Origin: Thermoflexales bacterium
GTDB taxonomy: Bacteria; Chloroflexota; Anaerolineae; Fen-1058
Assembly (NCBI GenBank): GCA_030834835.1
Contig: JAUQXD010000003.1
Span: 1 to 11,484 of the forward strand
Direction: 5' to 3'
Length of the DNA stretch: 11,484 bases
Shown: piece by piece, positions 6,047-11,484 of the stretch
Layout of the letters: each line of letters starts with the position of its first letter
Position numbering within the stretch: position 1 is the stretch's first letter
Translations under genes and position numbers: made by a program
Notes under the pieces: model-generated
Seen by the model: the letters and a program-made list of their open reading frames with translations, nothing else
What the model was told of the DNA's origin: nothing
Database searches by the model: none

Positions 6047-7132
6047 TCAGCCGCGCAGGATTTCAAGATTGGCAAACGGCACAAACGTCTTGCCCAGGAC
6101 TTCCAGTTCGATCTCTGCGCCGTGGACGCGCGCGCCGCTATCGGTCTGCACTGATCGATCGAGAATGCCGACGACGTTGCCAGTAGCGCCCTGCAATGAG
6201 CCGCGTATTACTCGCACGCGCGCGCCCACCGTCAGCGGTGTCCCCAGCGGAGTCGCGAGGGCGGGCTTTGAATCGACCGGCAACGGGATAAGAATCTCCG
6301 GCCGCATCACACCCCAGCGCGTTTGCGTTAACGCACTCAGCGACGCTTCACGACCCGATTGACTGCTCAGTAATTTGAAGATCGGACGCGACATGGGAAT
6401 GCGTCCCAGGCCCTCAGTCAACAACACCGGGAAAGGCATACGGCGCGCCAGATCGATCAAGCGGCCATCCATACTGCCGGCGATGATGCCGCGTACTTGC
6501 AGCTGCGAGGCCTGCTGCAGCGCCGCCTCATCGATCCACGCGCCGCCCACCACAATCGCGCCATGTGCGGTCACATCGATCGACTTGGCCCGCAAGATGT
6601 CGGCCGGATCGTGCGCGACGACCTGCAACACGCCGAACGATTCATCGCCAAAGCCCACAGTGGTCTGCACGACCGCGCCCGTCGTCTCAATCACCACGCC
6701 GCGGCCCGACAGAACGTTGACCACGCTGCCGCCCAGATAAGCGGTCAATTGAAATGGTCTGGTGACCACCTTGATCAAAATCCGGCCATGCGCTTTGTCG
6801 ATGCGAAAGACAAAGCCGTCGGTGGGCGACAGGACCCGTCCGCCCGGCAGCACGCCGCGCGCCGCGATCACGGTATTGGTGGTGACGTCGTCGCCTTCTC
6901 TGACCTTGAGAAAGCGCGCCACGCGCGACACCGGCACACGCAGCAGGCGCGCCACATAGACGATGCGCACTTCGCCGCTAATCTCGGCCTGGGCCACCAC
7001 TTGTGTGGGCTGCACTTTCTCGCCGCTGCTGACCAGTACCTTGCCCGGCACAGGCAGCATGCGCTCACGCCGGATCAACGTCAACGGCATGGCCCGCGTT
7101 TCAGGGGGATAATACGCCACTAAATCACTCAT
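6047..7132 (-). CDS. Beta-barrel/hybrid-motif protein with C-terminal KOW-like domain, partner of the ASKHA protein
   Basis: A 361-residue protein, probably cytoplasmic (no signal or membrane segment). Family not recognised. The first 130 residues look like repeated barrel-sandwich or hybrid motifs, of the style seen in RnfC-like and lipoyl-type folds: 'PGKVLVSSGEKVQPTQVVAQA' (29-49), 'LKVREGDDVTTNTVIAARG' (75-93) and 'GRVLSPTDGFVFRID' (98-112). No biotin- or lipoyl-lysine motif is seen. A middle region (about 165-280) has alternating hydrophobic strands ('AIVVGGAWIDEAAL', 'RGIIAGSMDG'). Residues about 301-330, 'VGARVRVIRGSLQGATGNVVGI', match a KOW motif, as in NusG and ribosomal proteins. 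The ATG at 7130-7132 shares its A with the TGA of the preceding gene (TGATG), with AGGGG just upstream, so the two are translationally coupled. An in-frame extension of eight residues lies inside the upstream gene and is rejected. Confidence 0.8.
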   Translation of the reverse strand: MSDLVAYYPPETRAMPLTLIRRERMLPVPGKVLVSSGEKVQPTQVVAQAEISGEVRIVYVARLLRVPVSRVARFLKVREGDDVTTNTVIAARGVLPGGRVLSPTDGFVFRIDKAHGRILIKVVTRPFQLTAYLGGSVVNVLSGRGVVIETTGAVVQTTVGFGDESFGVLQVVAHDPADILRAKSIDVTAHGAIVVGGAWIDEAALQQASQLQVRGIIAGSMDGRLIDLARRMPFPVLLTEGLGRIPMSRPIFKLLSSQSGREASLSALTQTRWGVMRPEILIPLPVDSKPALATPLGTPLTVGARVRVIRGSLQGATGNVVGILDRSVQTDSGARVHGAEIELEVLGKTFVPFANLEILRG

Positions 7133-8895
7133 CAGGCCCCTACATCCCACAGCCACTGCTGCATCCGCTGCAAACGTTCGTCGCTATCGACGGGCAGCGC
7201 ACTGGCCAGCGGCCGGCCGCGCGCGTCGATGATCACACCCACCGCACCGCCATATATCTTATACGGTTTTCCGCCCCGGCCCGCGCCGCGGCCAATGTCC
7301 ATGCCGCGTCGAGGATGCAGTTCCAGGGTCGCCGACTGACCGGCTGGCAGCGGCAAAACTTCCAATGTGCCGGCGGCCACTTCCACCTCGATCTCACCGC
7401 CGCTGTCGTAAATCATCTTAACACCCAGCGCGATCTCGCCGGCCCGCATCCGCCCGGTCGGCACCACCGCCGTCCCCAGCAAAAACAGGCCCTGATTCTC
7501 GATCGTTTGAACGGCGCTCAGGGGAGAGGAGACTGCTGCCGCGCCCAACGCCGACATCAACCCGTACACATCCAGCAAGAGCTGTGTCACCCCGATCGGC
7601 TCCAGCGCGTCCAACAGCATCAGCGCGGCCTGCCCCGGGCGCGACGCGCGCGCCAACACCGCCCCACTGCCGACGATCGGCTCGACTGGCGGCAGATAGT
7701 CCGCGCGTGCGCCGCTCGGCCGCGCCCAGCCGGGCCGCGCCACTTTCAACGTCGCGCGAATGGCCTCGCGGGCCAGCGCCTGCTCGATCAAAAGTTCGTG
7801 CGAATCCGGCGGAATGCTAAGCGGCCGCAGTTCTTTGTTGATGACAAAGGCTTGTAATTCGCCGTCATCCAGTTCAAACGGCAGCCAGCGCGCCACCGAC
7901 CCCAGGCCGACTTCCTGCAACAGGCGCGCGCCGCCAAACGCCGAGCCGATATCGCTGCGCACCGTCAAATTGAGCTGGCCGTTGAACGCCGCCGCCACCG
8001 TCGTAGTTGCCGCACCGGCATCCACCCCCAGCGCGCCGCTCTTCAATTCGCCCAGCATGCTCAAATACTGTACGGTTTGCCCGAAGGCGCGCGCCGTGGA
8101 TAAAACCGGCACGCTGCTCCATGAGGCGCACGTCCCCAGGCCGGGAATCCGGGCCAGCTTCGTCGTCGTGTGCAGCGCCTCCAACTCGGCTTGAAGCGGC
8201 CCAAGATTCTCTGTTTCCAGACTGGGCCGCACATTGCCATCGACAACGATCAACGGGACATCCGAACCGACCAGCGTCCGCAATTTGGATCGCAAAGCCG
8301 AGTTACCTGCGTAGATGATGGCCGGACGCGCGTCGGGTTCAGTTAAGGTCGCTCCCAGCGCCAGCGTTTCTACCAGTTCCAACACCGGCCCTTCTGCGCC
8401 GCCGTCGGCGCCGCCCGCCACACAGATGGCATCGGGTTGCAGCGCGATGATCTTGCGCGCGCGGGCTTCATCGTTCAGACGCGACGCCCCCAACAGCGCA
8501 ATGACGTCTTCAACCCAACTGTACGTCCCGGCCGCCGCGCGCCGCAGGCTATCGACGCTGAGTTCACCCACCAGGCCGGCCAGAACCAGGCGCAGCGGTT
8601 GCGCGGCGCTGCTGGTCAACACACACACGTCCACGCCCGAGCCGTTTGGCTGCTCAGGCGTAATCACATCGCCGGCCTCGGTCAACAGCGGTCGGGCCGC
8701 GATCTGCCCCAACTGTTCAATCGCGTGACGCGCTCCAATCGCCGCGTCTGACCACGGTTCTTCGATCGTGGTGGGCTGCTGGGCCCGCGCCACAAAGCGG
8801 AACACGCCTTCAACGCGCGCGATCAACACGGCCTGCGTATTCACGCTGCCGATGTCGATGGCCAGAATGGATTCAATGCGATTGGCTGGATTCAT
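7132..8895 (-). CDS. Glutamate mutase L (GlmL/MutL)-like ASKHA-fold ATPase
   Basis: A 587-residue protein resembling the GlmL family of the actin/sugar-kinase/Hsp70 superfamily. Visible elements: phosphate-1 loop 'AIDIGSVNTQAVL' (12-24), 'CVAGGADGG' (158-166), 'YAGNSALRSKL' (195-205), 'GNVRPSLE' (220-227), phosphate-2 'GVDAGAATTTVAA' (290-302) and an adenosine-type 'IVGSGAVLA' (407-415). GlmL is known beside cobalamin-dependent glutamate mutase; neither mutase subunit is here. The protein is longer than classical GlmL (about 460 residues). The last 120 residues are beta-rich, with 'HPRRGMDIGRGAGRGGKPYKIYGG' style Gly/basic content. It sits between membrane-protein genes and a KOW-like protein, so a role as an ATP-driven assembly or scaffold factor (FtsA/PilM-like) is possible; this is inference. 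The ATG at 8893-8895 is preferred over a TTG at 8907. The gap to the upstream gene is 21 bp. Confidence 0.85.
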   Translation of the reverse strand: MNPANRIESILAIDIGSVNTQAVLIARVEGVFRFVARAQQPTTIEEPWSDAAIGARHAIEQLGQIAARPLLTEAGDVITPEQPNGSGVDVCVLTSSAAQPLRLVLAGLVGELSVDSLRRAAAGTYSWVEDVIALLGASRLNDEARARKIIALQPDAICVAGGADGGAEGPVLELVETLALGATLTEPDARPAIIYAGNSALRSKLRTLVGSDVPLIVVDGNVRPSLETENLGPLQAELEALHTTTKLARIPGLGTCASWSSVPVLSTARAFGQTVQYLSMLGELKSGALGVDAGAATTTVAAAFNGQLNLTVRSDIGSAFGGARLLQEVGLGSVARWLPFELDDGELQAFVINKELRPLSIPPDSHELLIEQALAREAIRATLKVARPGWARPSGARADYLPPVEPIVGSGAVLARASRPGQAALMLLDALEPIGVTQLLLDVYGLMSALGAAAVSSPLSAVQTIENQGLFLLGTAVVPTGRMRAGEIALGVKMIYDSGGEIEVEVAAGTLEVLPLPAGQSATLELHPRRGMDIGRGAGRGGKPYKIYGGAVGVIIDARGRPLASALPVDSDERLQRMQQWLWDVGA

Positions 8896-8916
8896 AACTG
8901 CCCACAACCCGATCGA

Positions 8917-9585
8917 TTATCGCGGCCCGAAGATCCGAACAGCGTCCGTAATCGCCTGCACCCGATCAATCAACACTGTGACACTGGCGATGTACACCAG
9001 CGCAAACGTGGCGCCCAACGCAATGGCAAGGAAGGTGCGCCCGATCGAACTCAGACCACTCAACACCCCGCGCCGCGCGGCCCGGAAGAAACTGAATGAT
9101 AGCAGTGTCGTGACCGTGCCAAACGCGATGACAACATTGAGAATGAAATTGAAGTTAGCATTGCCACTAAGTCCGATGAACGGATCCGACGGGGCAGTCG
9201 CCGCGGTCTGCGCGCCCAGTGTGCCAAACGCCGCGCCGCCCAACGCCACGGCCGCGCCTACGCCGACGAGATAACCAATCGGAATGTTGCCAATCCAGGC
9301 CCAACGCGGCAGAGCCTTAAACAGCAGCATCAGGCTCAAGATCAGGCCAATGCCGGCCACAATCATATCAATCGGTTGGGCCGAGGATTGCGTCAGAAGC
9401 GGTGTCACAATTCGCGGCCACAACACATCCGCGATGACGGTCACCGTGATGTACGCCGCGCTCACCCCGATCAAGACGTGCGTCGCGAATCGATACAGGA
9501 CATTGTCACCGATCAGGTAACTCAAGATGAACAGCGTCAGGATCGCGCCAAGAATGACGCCGATCTGATCAAGTGAAAGCGTCAT
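8917..9585 (-). CDS. Six-helix integral membrane protein of unknown function
   Basis: A 222-residue, very hydrophobic protein. Six membrane segments are visible at about 6-26, 33-56, 72-92, 98-121, 146-167 and 183-206. A polar loop at about 122-144 (Thr, Ala, Ser, Asp, Asn-rich) follows the fourth helix, and 'RAARRG' (168-173) after the fifth is a cytoplasmic positive patch. Both termini would be cytoplasmic by the positive-inside rule. No transporter signature or catalytic motif was recognised. The start ATG overlaps the stop of the preceding gene by 4 nt (ATGA, 9582-9585), with GGGGAGG about 12 nt upstream. The coupling to the Trp-Leu-motif membrane protein and the 21-bp gap to the ASKHA gene suggest a membrane complex made by one operon. 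Confidence 0.85.
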   Translation of the reverse strand: MTLSLDQIGVILGAILTLFILSYLIGDNVLYRFATHVLIGVSAAYITVTVIADVLWPRIVTPLLTQSSAQPIDMIVAGIGLILSLMLLFKALPRWAWIGNIPIGYLVGVGAAVALGGAAFGTLGAQTAATAPSDPFIGLSGNANFNFILNVVIAFGTVTTLLSFSFFRAARRGVLSGLSSIGRTFLAIALGATFALVYIASVTVLIDRVQAITDAVRIFGPR

Positions 9586-11484
9586 GAGGCCGAGCGCCTC
9601 CCCGCGCGTGACACGAGGCCGCTCACCAGGCCAATGATGATCAAGATAGCCAACAGCCAGTGCGCCAACGTTTGTGACTCGATATGATATTGATTGCGCA
9701 CCAACTGTGCTTCATCCAGTGAGGGCAGCAGGTCGGCCTGCCTGGCATACATCATCGCGCCGGTTGCTCCGCTAATCAGGCCTGTGATCTGACCTGACTG
9801 CGCGTATGGCAGCGCCAGCGATTCCACGGCCGCGCTGACTCCGGCGATAAAGGGCATGTTGAAGCCGCTCACCGTCAGCTGCTCAACCCACCAGCGCAGA
9901 CTGTCCGACGAAGCCGACAAATCGATCACCAGATCAAATGGGCCGTTATTGAGCAACACATTTTGCACGCCAATAGCCTGCCCCGGCACGTAACCCTTAT
10001 CGATTAGCTGGCCGCCGGTGGGCGCGCCGATCACATCCCACACACTGCGCGCTAGGCCCGCCCCGAGTGGGTTCAAACTGACGGCGGTGATGTTGGTGGC
10101 GCGGGTCTGCAAATGCCGCAGCAGCATCTCGGCAATCTGGTTCATCTCACCGGCCTGAGTAGGATCATAGTCGAAGACGACTAACACATTGGCGTTTGGC
10201 GGCAAAACAGTAATTCTGGTCACGGCCGACTGAACTAGCGGTGACAACGGCAGGTTATCGGCGTGGGGTAGGAGCGGCAACCAGCCTTGCGGCATCACAA
10301 ATGGCGGCACTACTGCCGCAAACAACAGGATCGCAATTATCCATTGCAACGCCCGGCGCTGAACGGGTCTGCCCGACGTGGTCAGGGCCGCCACTGCCGT
10401 CGGCCGCGAAATAGGCCGTGTCAACAGTTCCTGGAAAATGCCGGCACGCGCCAGGTCATCGGCGGAGGGGCCGGTGATCTCGTGAGGCATCGACGCGGGC
10501 AGCTCGTCCAGACCCGGCATGGCCGGCAATAGATTGGACAGCCCGGCAAATACGCCTTCTTGCTCAGACTCAGCCGAAACGTCAGTCACTGCCGCCGTCT
10601 GGCCTTCTTTCGGACGCAGCGCTTCCAGCCAGCTGGGAATCTCGGCCTGTATCAACCCGGGCACCGGTTCAACAGGTTGAACCGGTGCAGCCGCTTTGCC
10701 CTGGCGCAAAGACTTCAGCCACTCAGGAAGTTCAGCTGGAACCGCCGCCTGATCGAGTGGCGGCTCTTCGACGCGGCCAACCAGGGTGTCCATCTCAGAT
10801 GCGGCCAGCGGAGCAACGACTGGCTGTTCTGGCCAGTCTGGCTCGCTTGCAGTTGTGGCCTCTGGCACCTGCAAATTGCTTAACCAACCAGGCAGCTCGG
10901 CGGCAGGTTCGATCGAACTGGCCGGTTCCGGCTCAGCTGTCGCCGATGTATCTTGCAGCCAATCTGGCAAGTCACTGGCCTCGGTTTTCGCGGGCTGATC
11001 GGTCACACTCGCGCCGGCATCGCGCAACCAATCGGGAGTGTCATCTGCCGACGCAGGTGAGACCGGCGATTCGGCCATAACCGATCGCGCCGCTGGCTCC
11101 TCAAAGCTGCGCAGCCAATCGGGCACTTCGTCAGCAGCCGGTTCACTGATCGGTTCAGCAGACTCAGTTGGCTGAGAGGTCGTCGCCCGCAACGAACTCA
11201 TCCAGTCGAGAGTCTCATCGGCCGCGGGTGTGGGCGCGGGTTCTTCCGATGCGGGCAGGCCCATCGCTTGCAGCCAATCGGGTGTTTCGTCGGCGGCGGG
11301 TTCACTCATTGGCTCAGCGGACTCGGCGGGCTGCGAAGCCGTCGCGCGCAGTGAACTCATCCAATCAAGAGTCTCATCAGCGGCGGCTGTGGGCGCTGGT
11401 TCTGCTGATGTGGGCAAGCCTACCGCTTGCAGCCAATCCGGTGTTTCGTCGGCGGCGGGTTCACTCATTGGCTCAGCGGACTCG
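9582..11484 (-). CDS. Membrane protein with ten Pro-x-Trp-Leu motifs in a cytoplasmic tail (5' end outside window)
   Basis: At least 633 residues; the frame stays open at the right edge. A Met codon at 11466-11468 is internal, since the codons before it repeat the 'ESAEP' that precedes the same Met further on. Numbered from that Met, residues 1-290 are acidic, Pro/Ala-rich and probably disordered. They carry ten motifs of the form D/E-x-P/L-x-W-L/M, with tryptophans at 12, 36, 65, 89, 118, 147, 170, 195, 250 and 280. A membrane helix spans about 373-392, preceded by 'RPVQRR'. A domain of about 205 residues follows, with 'VLVVFDYDPTQAGEM' and 'FDLVIDLSAS' strands. A second helix lies at about 602-620 before 'RAGRRSAS'. 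Positive-inside logic puts the motif tail in the cytoplasm and the 205-residue domain outside. Function unknown. It is the first visible gene of the four-gene operon. Confidence 0.85.
   Translation of the reverse strand, partial: ESAEPMSEPAADETPDWLQAVGLPTSAEPAPTAAADETLDWMSSLRATASQPAESAEPMSEPAADETPDWLQAMGLPASEEPAPTPAADETLDWMSSLRATTSQPTESAEPISEPAADEVPDWLRSFEEPAARSVMAESPVSPASADDTPDWLRDAGASVTDQPAKTEASDLPDWLQDTSATAEPEPASSIEPAAELPGWLSNLQVPEATTASEPDWPEQPVVAPLAASEMDTLVGRVEEPPLDQAAVPAELPEWLKSLRQGKAAAPVQPVEPVPGLIQAEIPSWLEALRPKEGQTAAVTDVSAESEQEGVFAGLSNLLPAMPGLDELPASMPHEITGPSADDLARAGIFQELLTRPISRPTAVAALTTSGRPVQRRALQWIIAILLFAAVVPPFVMPQGWLPLLPHADNLPLSPLVQSAVTRITVLPPNANVLVVFDYDPTQAGEMNQIAEMLLRHLQTRATNITAVSLNPLGAGLARSVWDVIGAPTGGQLIDKGYVPGQAIGVQNVLLNNGPFDLVIDLSASSDSLRWWVEQLTVSGFNMPFIAGVSAAVESLALPYAQSGQITGLISGATGAMMYARQADLLPSLDEAQLVRNQYHIESQTLAHWLLAILIIIGLVSGLVSRAGRRSAS
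11151..11484 (-). repeat. 159-bp in-frame tandem repeat (53 residues per unit)
   Basis: Two full units, 11310-11468 and 11151-11309, encode 53 residues each with two Trp motifs per unit (DETPDWLQ and DETLDWMSS). The last 16 bases of the window match the equivalent place in the earlier unit, so a further unit probably continues outside. Forty-five bases at 11440-11484 are identical to 11281-11325, exactly 159 bp away. The unit at 11098-11150 is a diverged remnant. High DNA identity points to recent duplication, and the copy number in this assembly may be wrong. Confidence 0.85.

Noticed and set aside
11466..11468. Met codon as the true start of the Trp-motif protein
   Set aside because: The codons before it remain open and repeat the sequence that precedes the same Met in the next repeat unit, so the gene continues beyond the window.

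Overview
The window is about 11.5 kb of GC-rich DNA. Every convincing gene lies on the minus strand, so transcription runs from the right edge to the left. The sequence most resembles a member of the Chloroflexota. The evidence is a Thr/Pro/Ala-rich secreted linker of the 'PTATP' type, a glutamate-mutase-L (GlmL)-like ASKHA protein in a membrane-protein operon, repeated acidic 'P-D-W-L' motifs, and solute-binding-like anchored proteins next to a PspA. The assignment is inference from protein style; no rRNA or other marker gene is present.

Region A (11484 to 6047) is one compact operon of four genes, cut at its 5' end by the window edge. It starts with a large membrane protein whose cytoplasmic part carries ten Asp/Glu-Pro-x-Trp-Leu motifs, partly in a 159-bp tandem repeat. 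A six-helix membrane protein follows (ATGA overlap), then a GlmL-like ASKHA ATPase, then a protein of beta-barrel modules with a KOW-like C-terminus (TGATG overlap). No glutamate mutase is visible. This is the best candidate for an undescribed system.

Region B (6046 to 5168) is a single transcription unit. A promoter (TTGCCT-18-TACAAT) drives a small surface protein with two membrane segments, a long disordered linker and a VPQTG sortase-like tail. A clear intrinsic terminator follows.

Region C (5161 to 2682) is a two-gene regulatory pair: an ATPase fused to an OmpR-type DNA-binding domain, then a receiver domain fused to a histidine kinase. Each protein lacks what the other has, so they may work as one rearranged signalling pathway.

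Region D (2568 to 1) is an envelope-related block. A PspA/IM30-family coiled-coil protein ends in a strong terminator whose T-tract overlaps the promoter of the next gene. Two related membrane-anchored solute-binding-like proteins follow, the second cut by the left edge. Between them lies a 56-bp element of eight heptads with mirror symmetry. No intergenic gap exceeds about 160 bp, and I saw no tRNA, rRNA, CRISPR array, transposase or phage gene.
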